Assembly: GCF_009857535.1 (NCBI RefSeq) | Contig: NZ_WWCS01000005.1 | Coordinates: 248,001 to 312,000, forward strand | Reading direction: 5' to 3' | DNA: 64,000 bases | Origin: Duganella margarita | GTDB taxonomy: Bacteria > Pseudomonadota > Gammaproteobacteria > Burkholderiales > Burkholderiaceae_D | Shown here: in pieces, positions 53,619 to 63,056 of the stretch | How the letters are laid out: each line of letters starts with the position of its first letter | Position numbering within the stretch: position 1 is the first letter of the stretch | Program-made: the position numbers and the translations under genes | The notes under the pieces: generated by a model | Told to the model about the DNA's origin: nothing | The model's input: only the letters and a program-made list of their open reading frames with translations | Databases searched by the model: none

Positions 53619-54635
53619 ATGAACCGCCAGGATGCCGTGCCGCCGACCGCTGTCAACGATTCCTGGCGCGGCTGGATCGCCGAGAATTTGATCCTCGGCG
53701 GCCAGCCCGCGCATCTGGCGGCCATCATGGTCCAATCCGGCATCGCCGAGGCGGACGCGCGCGCCGAGGTCGAGGCGGCGCTGGCCAGTCCCTATCTGCG
53801 CGGGGTGGCGCGCTTGCATAACCGGCTGGCCAAGCGCGACTGGGTGCTGGGCATCCAGTCGCGGCTCAACCGGCTGGCGCCGGCCGAGGTGCCGCGCCGC
53901 GACCGCCTGCCGGGCGACGCATTCCTGCACGAGTTCTACCAACGCAACCAGCCGGTCATCATTACCGGCATGCTGGACGGCTGCGCCGCGCGCGACAAAT
54001 GGACCTTCGACTACCTGGCCGCGCAGTTGGGTGAGCGCGAGGTGGAGGTGCAATTCGGCCGCAACGCCGATCCTGACTACGAGATCAACAGCACCTCGCA
54101 CCGGCGCCGCATGCCGTTCGGCGACTATGTGGCGATGGTGCGCGACGCCGGCGTCACCAACGATTTCTACATGACCGCCAATAACGACGGCCATAACCGC
54201 GACGCCTTGCAGGGGCTGATGGCGGACCTGCCGCCGCTGGACGCCTATCTGCAGCCCGGCAGCACCGGTTTTTTCTGGTTTGGCCCGGCCGGCACCATCA
54301 CGCCGTTCCATCACGATCTGACCAACAACTTCATGATCCAGATCGCCGGGCGCAAGCGGGTGCGGCTGGTGGCGCCGTGCGACACGCCCAAGATGTACAA
54401 CCAGCGTCACTGCTTCTCGCCAGTGGACGGCCGTAACATCGACCTGGAGCGCTTCCCGCTGATGGCCGGGGTGCCGGTGCGCGAGTGCGTGCTGGCGCCG
54501 GGCGACATCCTGTTCCTGCCGGTCGGCTGGTGGCATTTCGTCGAGGCGCTGGATGTCACCATCACCGTCTCCACCACCCATTTCCACTGGGACAACGACT
54601 TCTACAGCCAATATCCGGCCAGCCAGGACTTCTGA
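53619..54635 (+). CDS. cupin-8 (JmjC/FIH-like) dioxygenase-type protein
   Basis: 338-residue protein with an N-terminal helical region (about 1-90) and a cupin-8 domain (about 100-330). Fe(II) ligands are visible as H-x-D in ITPFHHDLTNNFM and the distal His in GWWHFVEALD; PVIITGMLDG and GRKRVRLVAP are family blocks. Members hydroxylate protein side chains using 2-oxoglutarate; the target here is unknown. AAAAGGAT precedes the ATG. Confidence 0.88.
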   Translation: MNRQDAVPPTAVNDSWRGWIAENLILGGQPAHLAAIMVQSGIAEADARAEVEAALASPYLRGVARLHNRLAKRDWVLGIQSRLNRLAPAEVPRRDRLPGDAFLHEFYQRNQPVIITGMLDGCAARDKWTFDYLAAQLGEREVEVQFGRNADPDYEINSTSHRRRMPFGDYVAMVRDAGVTNDFYMTANNDGHNRDALQGLMADLPPLDAYLQPGSTGFFWFGPAGTITPFHHDLTNNFMIQIAGRKRVRLVAPCDTPKMYNQRHCFSPVDGRNIDLERFPLMAGVPVRECVLAPGDILFLPVGWWHFVEALDVTITVSTTHFHWDNDFYSQYPASQDF

Positions 54636-54674
54636 TTTACAATCGACGGGCGACCTTGTTCCCGGAGACCCGTC

Positions 54675-55412
54675 ATGCCCATGCACTACCTGCGCACCTA
54701 CGCCAGTCCGCAGCGCACCGACCTCAGCAACCGCCGGCTGGGGCGCGCGCTGGCGTTTGTGGCCGGCGCGGTCAATGCCGGCGGTTTTTTCGCGGTCGGC
54801 CAGTACACCTCGCATATGTCGGGCGTGGTGTCGGCGCTGGCCGACAATCTGGCGCTCGGCCACAGCGGCTTGCTGCTGGCGGGGCTGGCCTCGCTGGCGG
54901 CGTTCTTTCTCGGTGCCGCCACCTCGGCCATCCTGATCAACTGGGGCCGGCGCCGCGCCGCGCACAGCTGTTACGCGCTGCCGCTGCTGCTGGAGGCGGC
55001 GCTGCTGCTGGCCTTCGGGCTGATGGGCGCGCGGCTGGCGGCGCATGGCCATATCGCCGCCACCGTGGCCTTGCTGTGCTTTGTGATGGGGCTGCAAAAC
55101 GCCATCGTCACCAAGGCCTCGCGCGCCGAGATCCGCACCACCCACGTCACCGGCCTGGTGACCGATATCGGCATCGAACTGGGCAAGCTGTGCTACTGGA
55201 ACCGCGCCGCCCAGGCGGCAGTCGCGCCGGTGACGGCCGACCGCCGCCGGCTGGCGCTGCTGGGCTCGCTGCTGGCGATGTTCCTGGCCGGCGGCGTGGC
55301 CGGCGCCTTCGGCTTCCAGCAACTGGGCTTCGCGGCGACGTTGCCGCTGGCGGCGGCGCTGCTGCTGTTGGCCATCGTGCCGCTGCTGGACGACGTGCGC
55401 GGACGGAATTAG
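54675..55412 (+). CDS. YoaK/DUF1275 family membrane protein
   Basis: 245-residue inner-membrane protein with about seven hydrophobic helices. AFVAGAVNAGGFFAVGQYTSHMSGVVSALADNLALG and GLQNAIVTKASRAEIRTTHVTGLVTDIGIELG define the family. A Met at 54675 has GGAG 9 bases upstream. Function unknown. Confidence 0.9.
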   Translation: MPMHYLRTYASPQRTDLSNRRLGRALAFVAGAVNAGGFFAVGQYTSHMSGVVSALADNLALGHSGLLLAGLASLAAFFLGAATSAILINWGRRRAAHSCYALPLLLEAALLLAFGLMGARLAAHGHIAATVALLCFVMGLQNAIVTKASRAEIRTTHVTGLVTDIGIELGKLCYWNRAAQAAVAPVTADRRRLALLGSLLAMFLAGGVAGAFGFQQLGFAATLPLAAALLLLAIVPLLDDVRGRN

Positions 55413-55430
55413 TTGGTCTATACTTCCCGC

Positions 55431-56129
55431 ATGAATGAAATCCTCGCTACTCCCGCCCCCAATCACCAGCAGCGCGTCGGCATCGAGCGGCGCGAGCGCA
55501 CCCGGGCGCTGCTGATCCGCAGCGCCATCGACGTCTTCGCCCGGCTCGGTCCGGACGCGCCGGTGATCGACGACTTCATCGCCGCCGCCGGCGTGGCGCG
55601 CGGCACGTTCTACAATTATTTCCGCACCACCCACGAGTTGCTGGCGGCCGTCACCGAAGCCCTCAATGAAGAGGTGCTGGGCGTGGTCGATCCGCAGGTG
55701 CTGCGGTACGCCGATCCGGCGCAGCGCTTCTGCGTCGGCACCCGGCTGTATGTGTATTTTGCGCTGCGCTATCCGGTGTGGGGCACCTTCCTCACGCGCA
55801 TCGGCCCGGCGCATGCGGTGCGCGGCCGGCGGCTGGACCGCTACCTGCTGCGTGACCTGGAACTGGGCCTGGCCAGTGGCCGCTTTGCCGCCGGCAGCGC
55901 GCTGGCGGTGCGCGACATGGTGCTGGGCTCGGTGTTCTTCGGCATCGAGACCCAGCTGACCGAGGGCGGCGCCGGTCCGCAGCATATCGAGGACATGCTG
56001 ACGGTGGTGTTGCACGGCATCGGCCTGCCGGCCGGCGAGGCGCGCGCCATCGCCAGCATGCCGCTGCCGGACATCGGCCCGGTGGCCTCGCCGCTGTTCG
56101 CCACGCTGCGGCCGGCGGCGGACAATTGA
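55431..56129 (+). CDS. TetR/AcrR-family regulator
   Basis: 232-residue regulator. HTH at about 25-70 (RTRALLIRSAIDVFARLGPDAPVIDDFIAAAGVARGTFYNYFRTTHELLAAVTE) and a helical ligand domain. The ATG at 55431 lies 18 bases after the previous stop. Its stop overlaps the acetyltransferase start as TGATG, so the two are co-translated; it may repress this small unit. Ligand unknown. Confidence 0.9.
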   Translation: MNEILATPAPNHQQRVGIERRERTRALLIRSAIDVFARLGPDAPVIDDFIAAAGVARGTFYNYFRTTHELLAAVTEALNEEVLGVVDPQVLRYADPAQRFCVGTRLYVYFALRYPVWGTFLTRIGPAHAVRGRRLDRYLLRDLELGLASGRFAAGSALAVRDMVLGSVFFGIETQLTEGGAGPQHIEDMLTVVLHGIGLPAGEARAIASMPLPDIGPVASPLFATLRPAADN

Positions 56130-56617
56130 TGCTGCGCGCCGCCACTGCGGACGATGCCGCCGCCATCGCCGCCATCTACAACCATTACGTCGCCACCACC
56201 ACCATCAGCTTCGAGGAGCAGGCGGTCACGGACCAGGAGATGGCGCAGCGCATCCGCGACGTCAGCGCCGTGTTGCCGTGGCTGGTGCGCGAGGACGCCG
56301 CCGGCCAAGTGACCGGCTACGCCTACGCCACCCGCTGGCGGGTGCGCAGCGCCTACCGCTTTTCGGCCGAGACCAGCGTGTATGTGGCGCCCGGCCACGG
56401 CGGGCAGGGCATCGGCAGCGCGCTGTACGGCGCGCTGCTGGCCGACCTGCGCCAGCGCGGCGTGCACATGGCGATCGGCGGCATCGCCCAGCCCAATCCG
56501 GCCAGCGTGGCGCTGCATGAACGGCTCGGCTTCGTCAAGGTCGCCCATTTCAGCGAAGTCGGCCGCAAGTTCGACCGCTGGATCGACGTCGGCTACTGGG
56601 AACTCAAGCTGGGCTGA
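56129..56617 (+). CDS. GNAT acetyltransferase, phosphinothricin/methionine-sulfone type
   Basis: 162-residue GNAT enzyme. RAATADDAAAIAAIYNHYVATTTISFEE at the N terminus, acetyl-CoA loop VAPGHGGQGIGSALYGALL and ALHERLGFVKVAHFSEVGRKFDRWIDVGYWEL match the Pat/Bar group, whose members acetylate methionine sulfone, methionine sulfoximine or phosphinothricin. The true substrate is not determined by sequence. Start overlaps the TetR stop. Confidence 0.9.
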   Translation: MLRAATADDAAAIAAIYNHYVATTTISFEEQAVTDQEMAQRIRDVSAVLPWLVREDAAGQVTGYAYATRWRVRSAYRFSAETSVYVAPGHGGQGIGSALYGALLADLRQRGVHMAIGGIAQPNPASVALHERLGFVKVAHFSEVGRKFDRWIDVGYWELKLG

Positions 56618-56688
56618 GAAGTGCGGCGGCATCGGCCGGAACTTGCTATGATGCAGGCCTGATAACTTCGTATTTTTGCGTCCAGACA

Positions 56689-58908
56689 ATGCCCCAGGAT
56701 AGCCCCGCCATCGATCTCACCAGCTGCGACCGCGAACCGATCCGCACGCCCGGCGCGGTGCAGCCGCACGGCTTTTTGCTGGCGCTGGACGAGCAACTGA
56801 CGGTGCGCCAGGTCAGCGCCAACCTGACGCAGTTCACCGGTATGGCGCCGGCGCAGGCGCTGGGCCGGCCGCTGTCCGACGTCATCGGTGCCGACGGCGC
56901 CGCGCAGCTGGCGCCGCACTTGACGGCGGGCGGCCTGCGCGAGCAGCCGGCCTATCTGACCACGCTGGCCCAGGATGGCGCGCCGTTCGATGTGCTGGCG
57001 CATGCGTGGGACGGTCTGCTGTTGCTGGAGTTCGAGCCGGCGGGCGGTCCCGGCAGCGATCTGCAGCAGCTGTATCCGCTGGTAGGCGACTTCCTCAACA
57101 AAATCAGCGAGGCCGATTCCATCCCCGAACTGAGCCGGGTGGCGGCGGAGGACATCCGCGCCCTGACCGGTTTCGGCCGGGTGATGGTGTATGCCTTCGA
57201 CGAAGACGGCCACGGCAACGTGCTGGCCGAGTCGCTGGCCGACGGTTACGACAGCTACCTGGGCCAGCGCTTCCCGGCCAGCGACATTCCGCGCCAAGCG
57301 CGCGCGCTGTACCTGGCCAGCCGCGTGCGCCTGATTCCGGACGCGCACTACACGCCGGCGCCGCTGGTGCCGGCGCAGCATCCGCTCAGCGGCCAGCCCA
57401 GCGACCTGTCGTTTGCGGCGCTGCGCAGCGTGTCGCCGGTGCACCTGCAATACATGCGCAACATGGGCACGCTGGCGTCGATGTCGGTGTCGCTGGTGGT
57501 CAAGGGCAAGCTGTGGGGACTGATCTCGTGCCACCACGCGCAGCCGCGCCGGCTCAGCTTCCACCAGCGCACCGTGTGCGAGCAGCTGGGGCAGATCCTG
57601 GCGCTGCACATCAAGAACCGCAGCGACGCCGACGAGTTGCAGTTCCGCCTTGAGGTGCGGCGCGCCATGGTGCGCATCCTCGGCGGCCTGACCCAGGGCG
57701 CCGACTTCATCGAGAACCTGCGCAGCGTGCTGCCCGAACTGCTGCACTTCGCCCGCGCCGGCGGCGTCGCCATCGTCATCGGCGAACGGCTGATCACCTA
57801 TGGCGACACGCCGTCCGAGGCGCAGATCCAGGCGCTGGCGGCCTGGCTCAACGGCGAGGTGCATGACGACGTGTTCCACAGCGCCCACCTGGCGGCGCAA
57901 TATGCCGCGGCGGCCGACTACACCGCTTGCGCCAGCGGCCTGCTGGCGATGCAGATCTCGCGCATCCACCCGCACTACCTGCTGTGGTTCCGGCCCGAGC
58001 ACGTGGTGCAGATCGACTGGGCCGGGCGCCCGGACGACAAGCCGGCCGGCCCGTTCGGCCAGCTGTCGCCGCGCAGCAGTTTCCAGTTGTGGCGCGAGAC
58101 CATCCACGGCACCAGCGAGCCATGGCGCGACGGCGAGGTGGAGCTGGCGCTGGAGTTCCGCACCGCGCTGCTGGGCATCGCGCTGGAGCGCGCCGAGCAG
58201 ATGGCCGACCTGGCCGAGGAACTGGGCCGCGCCAACAAGGAGCTGGAGGCGTTTTCATATTCGGTGTCGCACGACCTGCGGGCGCCGCTGCGCCACATCG
58301 TCGGCTTTGCCGACCTGCTGCTGGAGGCGGCCGCCAGCGACAATCCGGAGCGCCGCCAGCGCTTCCTGGTCAACATCAAGGACGCGGCGCGGCTGGCCGG
58401 CAAGCTGGTCGACGATTTGCTGAGTTTTTCGCAGATGGGGCGGGCGGCGTTGCGGCCGGTGCCGGTGCGCATGGAGCAGCTGGTGCGCAGCTGCATCGAC
58501 AAGCTGGCGCCGGATTTGCCGTCGCACCGCATCGAATGGGTGATCGAGCCGCTGCCGGAGATCATCGCCGATCCCACCTTCCTGCAGCTGGCCTTGTATA
58601 ATTTGCTGTCGAACGCAGTCAAATTCACCAGCACGCGCGATCCGGCGGTGATCCGCATCAGCAGCGTGCAGTTGCCGGGCGAGACTGTGTTCCATGTGGC
58701 CGACAATGGCGTCGGCTTCAATATGGACTACGCCCACAAATTATTTGGCGTATTCCAGCGCCTGCACCGGATGGAAGATTTCCAGGGCACCGGCATCGGC
58801 CTGGCCAATGTGCGCCGTATCATCGAGCGCCATGGCGGCCGCGTCTGGGCCCATTCCGTGCCGGGGGAGGGCGCCACATTTTCGTTTGCTATACCCGTAA
58901 CTGATTGA
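56689..58908 (+). CDS. bphP: bacteriophytochrome sensor histidine kinase
   Basis: 739-residue red/far-red photoreceptor kinase. Order: PAS (about 15-120) with the biliverdin-attaching Cys13 in TSCDREPIRTPGAVQPHG; GAF (about 140-310) with PASDIPRQAR (Asp199); PHY (about 320-500) with the tongue motif PRSSF (461-465); HisKA with phosphoacceptor His528 in SYSVSHDLRAPLRHIVGFADLLLE; HATPase_c to the end (NLLSNAVKF, DNGVGFNMDYAHKLFGVFQRLH, GTGIGLANV). All photosensory and kinase residues are intact. The response regulator starts 8 bases downstream, and a haem oxygenase lies 2.2 kb further, completing the chromophore route. Confidence 0.97.
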   Translation: MPQDSPAIDLTSCDREPIRTPGAVQPHGFLLALDEQLTVRQVSANLTQFTGMAPAQALGRPLSDVIGADGAAQLAPHLTAGGLREQPAYLTTLAQDGAPFDVLAHAWDGLLLLEFEPAGGPGSDLQQLYPLVGDFLNKISEADSIPELSRVAAEDIRALTGFGRVMVYAFDEDGHGNVLAESLADGYDSYLGQRFPASDIPRQARALYLASRVRLIPDAHYTPAPLVPAQHPLSGQPSDLSFAALRSVSPVHLQYMRNMGTLASMSVSLVVKGKLWGLISCHHAQPRRLSFHQRTVCEQLGQILALHIKNRSDADELQFRLEVRRAMVRILGGLTQGADFIENLRSVLPELLHFARAGGVAIVIGERLITYGDTPSEAQIQALAAWLNGEVHDDVFHSAHLAAQYAAAADYTACASGLLAMQISRIHPHYLLWFRPEHVVQIDWAGRPDDKPAGPFGQLSPRSSFQLWRETIHGTSEPWRDGEVELALEFRTALLGIALERAEQMADLAEELGRANKELEAFSYSVSHDLRAPLRHIVGFADLLLEAAASDNPERRQRFLVNIKDAARLAGKLVDDLLSFSQMGRAALRPVPVRMEQLVRSCIDKLAPDLPSHRIEWVIEPLPEIIADPTFLQLALYNLLSNAVKFTSTRDPAVIRISSVQLPGETVFHVADNGVGFNMDYAHKLFGVFQRLHRMEDFQGTGIGLANVRRIIERHGGRVWAHSVPGEGATFSFAIPVTD

Positions 58909-58916
58909 GACCGACT

Positions 58917-59372
58917 ATGTTAAAGCCCATCCTGCTGGTGGAAGACAATCCCAACGACCTGGAACTGACCCTGATTGCGCTGGAGCGCAGCCAGCTGGCC
59001 AACGAGGTGATCGTGGTGCGCGATGGCGCCGAAGCGCTCGACTACCTGCATGCGCGCGGCGTGTATGCCGGGCGCGACCAGGGCAATCCGGCGGTGGTGC
59101 TGCTGGACCTGAAACTGCCCAAGGTTGACGGTCTCGAAGTGCTGGCCGAGATCCGCGCGGTGGCGGGGTTGAAAAGCATCCCGGTGGTGATGCTGACCTC
59201 GTCCCGCGAAGAGCAGGACCTGGTGCGCAGCTACGAGCTGGGCGTCAACGCCTACGTGGTCAAGCCGGTCGACTTCACCGAATTCGTGCGGGCGATCGCC
59301 GACCTTGGCATCTTCTGGGCGGTGCTCAACGAGCCGCCGCCGGGATCGCACCGCTACATCAAGCCGCTGTAG
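58917..59372 (+). CDS. Rcp1-type single-domain response regulator
   Basis: 151-residue receiver with Glu9-Asp10, phosphoacceptor Asp64 in LLDLKLPKVDG, TSSREE and Lys in VVKPVDF. It follows the bacteriophytochrome by 8 bases and is the extended CheY-like type commonly paired with phytochrome kinases (Rcp group), so it is the probable phosphate acceptor of His528. The 3' end overlaps the convergent hybrid kinase by 14 bases. Confidence 0.94.
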   Translation: MLKPILLVEDNPNDLELTLIALERSQLANEVIVVRDGAEALDYLHARGVYAGRDQGNPAVVLLDLKLPKVDGLEVLAEIRAVAGLKSIPVVMLTSSREEQDLVRSYELGVNAYVVKPVDFTEFVRAIADLGIFWAVLNEPPPGSHRYIKPL

Positions 59373-60984
59373 AAGCCGTGGCGCGCTGGTGCAGCAGCTG
59401 GCGGATGCGCGCGCTCAGCGTTTCGGCGCTGTACGGCTTGGGCAGCAGATGGACGCCGGGCGGCAGCTTGCCGTCGTGCGCCAGCACGCCTTCCGCATAG
59501 CCGGAGGTGAACAGGATCTGCGCCTGCGGCAGCTTGCGCTTGACCAGCTCGCTCAAGGCCAGGCTGCTGACGCGGCCGGGCATGACCACGTCGGTGAATA
59601 GCAGATCAATGTGGGCGCCGTCCTCGATCAGGTGGGCGGCCTGTTCGCCGTCGGCGCTGCTCAACACGTCGTAGCCCAGCGCCGCCAGCAGGTCCGCGGT
59701 GGCGGCGCGCACGTCGTCCTCATCCTCCACCACCAGAATGGTTTCCACGCCACCGCTCAGTGGCGCCGCCGTGTCAGGCGCGGCGCCGGCCGGCGTGCCG
59801 TGGCTGCGCGGCAGATAGATCTGCACGCAGGTGCCGTGGCCGACCTCGCTGTGCAGCGCGATCTCGCCGCCCGATTGCTTGACGAAGCCGTACGCCATGC
59901 TCAGCCCCAGGCCGGTGCCCTGGCCGGTCGGCTTGGTGGTGAAGAACGGTTCGAACGCGCGCTGCAGCACTTCCGGCGGCATGCCGGCGCCGGTGTCGGC
60001 GATTTCGATCAGCACGTAGTCGCACTGGCAGGCGCCCTGGCTGTCCGGCAGCGGTGCGCCGGCGGCGACGTTGCGGGCGCGGATGGTGAGCGTGCCGTCG
60101 CCCTGCATGGCGTCGCGGGCGTTGATGGCCAGGTTGAGGATGACATTGTTCAGCTGGCTGACATCGACCTCGGTGTGCCACAGTTGCGGCGCCAGGTCGG
60201 TCAGCACCTGGGCTTGTGCGCCCAGTACGCGGCGCAGCATGTCGTCCATATTCGCCAGCAGCGGCGCCAGCGCCACCACCGCCGCCTGCAAGGGCTGGCG
60301 GCGCGCGAACGCCAGCAGGTGGGCCGCCAGCCGCGCGCCGCGCTCGACGCCGTTGAGGGCGTTGTCGACGCGCGCCAGTCCCTGCGGGTTGACGCCGCCG
60401 ATCATCTTGACCAGTTGCAGATTGCCGCCGATGACTTGCAGCACATTGTTGAAATCGTGGGCGATGCCGCCGGTCAACTGGCCGATGGCCTCCATCTTCT
60501 GCGCCTGGTGCAGCGCGGCCTGGCTGGCGCGCAGTTCGGCCTCGCGCTGGCGCAGTTCGAGGAAGGCGGCGTCGCGCTGGCAGCGCGCCTGGTAGGCGCC
60601 GCTGTGATAGCGGATGCGCGCCTCCAGTTCGCGCGCTTCCGGCCACTTGACCAGGTAGTCGTTGGCGCCCAGCGCGAAGGCGCGTGCCTTGGTGTCGGCG
60701 TCGTCCTCGGACGACAGCAGGATAATCGGCACGTGGTCGGTCTCGGGCGCGGCGCGCAGCAGGCGGATGACTTCGAAGCCATCCGGGCCGGGCATGCGCA
60801 GGTCGACCAGCACCACTGTGGCTTCGGTCTCCCGGCACAGGCTCACCGCCAGTTCGGCGCGCGCGTCGTAACGCAGCCGGATGTCGGCATGCTGCGACAG
60901 GCGATAGCCAATCAGGTCTTCGGCCATGGCTTCGTCATCGATCAGCAGCACGGAACAATAGGGGGCAGGGGTATCGTCGTTCAT
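59359..60984 (-). CDS. hybrid histidine kinase with N- and C-terminal receivers
   Basis: 541-residue protein lacking a classical sensor domain. Order: receiver 1 (about 10-130, phosphoacceptor Asp61 in VVLVDLRMP), a helical coil (130-165), HisKA of the GGIAHDFNN type with His176, HATPase_c (about 280-405, FEPFFTTKPTGQGTGLGLSMAYG) and receiver 2 (about 420-535, LFTDVVMPG). Receiver 1 could take phosphate from the phytochrome and gate the kinase, adding a second signalling branch. It is divergent from the haem oxygenase and convergent with the phytochrome operon. Confidence 0.93.
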   Translation of the reverse strand: MNDDTPAPYCSVLLIDDEAMAEDLIGYRLSQHADIRLRYDARAELAVSLCRETEATVVLVDLRMPGPDGFEVIRLLRAAPETDHVPIILLSSEDDADTKARAFALGANDYLVKWPEARELEARIRYHSGAYQARCQRDAAFLELRQREAELRASQAALHQAQKMEAIGQLTGGIAHDFNNVLQVIGGNLQLVKMIGGVNPQGLARVDNALNGVERGARLAAHLLAFARRQPLQAAVVALAPLLANMDDMLRRVLGAQAQVLTDLAPQLWHTEVDVSQLNNVILNLAINARDAMQGDGTLTIRARNVAAGAPLPDSQGACQCDYVLIEIADTGAGMPPEVLQRAFEPFFTTKPTGQGTGLGLSMAYGFVKQSGGEIALHSEVGHGTCVQIYLPRSHGTPAGAAPDTAAPLSGGVETILVVEDEDDVRAATADLLAALGYDVLSSADGEQAAHLIEDGAHIDLLFTDVVMPGRVSSLALSELVKRKLPQAQILFTSGYAEGVLAHDGKLPPGVHLLPKPYSAETLSARIRQLLHQRATASTAA

Positions 60985-61088
60985 GGGCGCGAAAAAAAAG
61001 GATGGTGAAATTTTACCTGAGCGCGACCGCCTGTGATGGTGCCTTTGCGTACCGTGCGCACGTATGGACTGTGTAGAATCGTCACTTC

Positions 61089-61673
61089 ATGTTGAATCAG
61101 GGGAATATATTGGATGTCCTGAGCGCCTTGCGCGCCGCCACCGCCGACCGTCACGCCGAGCTGGACTCGCGCACGCCGCTGGCCGCCGCCGCGCCGGACC
61201 TGCGCGCCTACCGCGACCATCTGCGCTTGCTGGAGGCCTGGCTGACGCCGCTGCAAGCGTGGCTGGACAGCTACCCGGACGGGCCGCGCCAACAGCTCCC
61301 GCCACGTGATTATCTGGCGCAGCTGCGCATCGATCTCGCTGATCCGTCGCTGCAGGCGCTGCCCGCCGCCGTGCCGCTGGCGGCGCAGGCGGCATGGCCG
61401 GCACAAGCCAGCGCCGCTTATCGTTGGGGCGTCAGTTATGTGATCGAAGGTTCTCAGTTGGGCGGGGCGGTGCTGTACAAGCGCCTGGCGGCATCATTGG
61501 CGCCGCATCCGCTGGGTTATCTGGGCGGGCAGGGATCGCCCGGTCCGCGCTGGCAGCAGTTCCTGGCTGCCTTGCGCGCCGACGTGGTGACGCCGGCGCA
61601 GATCGAGCAGGCTTGCCAGGGCGCCCGGCAAGCCTTCGACAGCCTGATCGGGCTGCTTAATAGAGCTGCTTAA
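61089..61673 (+). CDS. bphO: biliverdin-producing haem oxygenase
   Basis: 194-residue haem oxygenase that opens haem to biliverdin, CO and iron. Proximal His22 is in ATADRHAELD; the distal helix YVIEGSQLGGAVLYKRLA is intact. In phytochrome-bearing bacteria the gene usually lies beside bphP; here the phytochrome and hybrid kinase are directly upstream on the cluster. Its end overlaps the convergent binding-protein gene by 4 bases. Confidence 0.95.
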   Translation: MLNQGNILDVLSALRAATADRHAELDSRTPLAAAAPDLRAYRDHLRLLEAWLTPLQAWLDSYPDGPRQQLPPRDYLAQLRIDLADPSLQALPAAVPLAAQAAWPAQASAAYRWGVSYVIEGSQLGGAVLYKRLAASLAPHPLGYLGGQGSPGPRWQQFLAALRADVVTPAQIEQACQGARQAFDSLIGLLNRAA

Positions 61674-62791
61674 TAGCTCGTCAGCGGCACCGGCTGGCCG
61701 CCTTTGAAGGTGAAGATGGTGACCGGCGACTGTTTCATGTCGCCCTTGGCGTCGAAGGCGTAGGTGCCGGCCACGCCCTGATAGGAGCCGGCGCTGATGA
61801 TCGCCTGCACTTTTTGCGCGTCGATCGAGTTGGCTTTTTGCATGCCTTGCGCGTACAGCATCACTGCGTCGTAGTAGGCGGCGGCGTAGACGTCGGCGTC
61901 CTGCTTGAAGCGGGCCTTGAACTTGGCCTTGAAGGCCGGACCGGTGGCGGCCTTGTCGAGGATGGCGCCGCCCTGCGAGCACAGCACGTTGTCGCCGACG
62001 GTGTCGCCGCCCAGCTTGCCCATTTCGGCGGTGCAGATGGTGTCGCCGCCCAGCAGCTTGGCGGTGATGCCCAGCTGCTTCATCTGGCGCGCCATCGGCG
62101 CCGCTTGCGGCGCGTAGCCGCCGAAGAAGATCGCCTGCACGTTCTTGGTTTTCAGCTTGGTGAGGATGGACGTGAAGTCGAACGCCTTGTCGTTGGTGAA
62201 TTCGTGGCCGGCCACGGTCATGCCGGAAGCCTTGGCCTGCTTCTTGAATTCTTCCGCCAGCCCCTGGCCGAAGGCAGTGCGGTCGTCGATCACGGCGACG
62301 TTTTTCAGTTTCATTTCATTGGCGGCATACAGCGCCATTTTCGAGCCCAATTGGGAGTCGCTGGCGTTGACGCGATACAGGCCCTTGTAGCCTTGCTGGG
62401 TCAGCTTTGGATTGGTGGCGACGCTGGCCACCAGGGCGCCGGCGTCGTTGTAGGCGCGCGAGGCGGGGATGGCGACGCCCGAGTTGTACGGGCCAACCAC
62501 GTAGTGCACGCCGGCGTCGATCAGTTTCTGGGCGGCGGCCATACCGGCTTTGGGGTCGCCCTGGTCATCTTCCGACAGCAGTTCGAATTTGAGCTTCTTG
62601 CCGGCCACGGTGATCGGCTTGGCATTGAGTTCTTCCACCGCCAGGCGGGCGCCGTTTTCGTTGTCCTTGCCGGCAAAGGCCTGGGCGCCGGACAGCGGGC
62701 CGCTGTGGCCAATCTTGATGATGGTGTCCTGGGCGTGGGCGCCAAAGGCGGCCAGCAGGGCCAGGGCGGCGGCGGTGTGCTTCAATTTCAT
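61670..62791 (-). CDS. livK: branched-chain amino-acid ABC transporter substrate-binding protein
   Basis: 373-residue periplasmic protein of the Leu/Ile/Val-binding type. Signal peptide MKLKHTAAALALLAAFGAHA (to residue 20). IKIGHSGPLSGAQAFAGKDNENGARLAVEELNAK, VVGPYNSGVAIPASRAYNDAGALVAS and VAVIDDRTAFGQGLAEEFKKQAKA are typical. AGGAGATC precedes the ATG. The permease and ATPase genes are not adjacent. Confidence 0.94.
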   Translation of the reverse strand: MKLKHTAAALALLAAFGAHAQDTIIKIGHSGPLSGAQAFAGKDNENGARLAVEELNAKPITVAGKKLKFELLSEDDQGDPKAGMAAAQKLIDAGVHYVVGPYNSGVAIPASRAYNDAGALVASVATNPKLTQQGYKGLYRVNASDSQLGSKMALYAANEMKLKNVAVIDDRTAFGQGLAEEFKKQAKASGMTVAGHEFTNDKAFDFTSILTKLKTKNVQAIFFGGYAPQAAPMARQMKQLGITAKLLGGDTICTAEMGKLGGDTVGDNVLCSQGGAILDKAATGPAFKAKFKARFKQDADVYAAAYYDAVMLYAQGMQKANSIDAQKVQAIISAGSYQGVAGTYAFDAKGDMKQSPVTIFTFKGGQPVPLTSY

Positions 62792-63056
62792 GCGATCTCC
62801 TGTTTGTTGATGCGATGATTATCGCTAAAAACGCAGAATATTATCGTGCGAGTTGCGCTTGCAAACAGGTGGTCTTCAGAATTTAATTTGGCCGGTGATG
62901 CTGGCGGCGGGGCGATGTGGCGAGCGCGCCCCGCGCCAGTGCGGCCAGCGGCAAGTGGTGCGCGGCCTGCACGGTCGCGGTGCGCTGCCCCGGCGGGAAT
63001 GCCGGGCAGGCGCGTTGCCGGCGCGGCAACGCAGGGCCGACGGGTTGTCAGGGCGG

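Noticed and set aside
53196..56015. Very long open frame on the minus strand (about 939 codons) across the DUF1842, cupin, DUF1275 and TetR genes
   Set aside because: It is an artefact of high GC in third positions opposite real genes: composition is His/Arg/Gly-rich, no motif, and the opposite strand carries four convincing genes.
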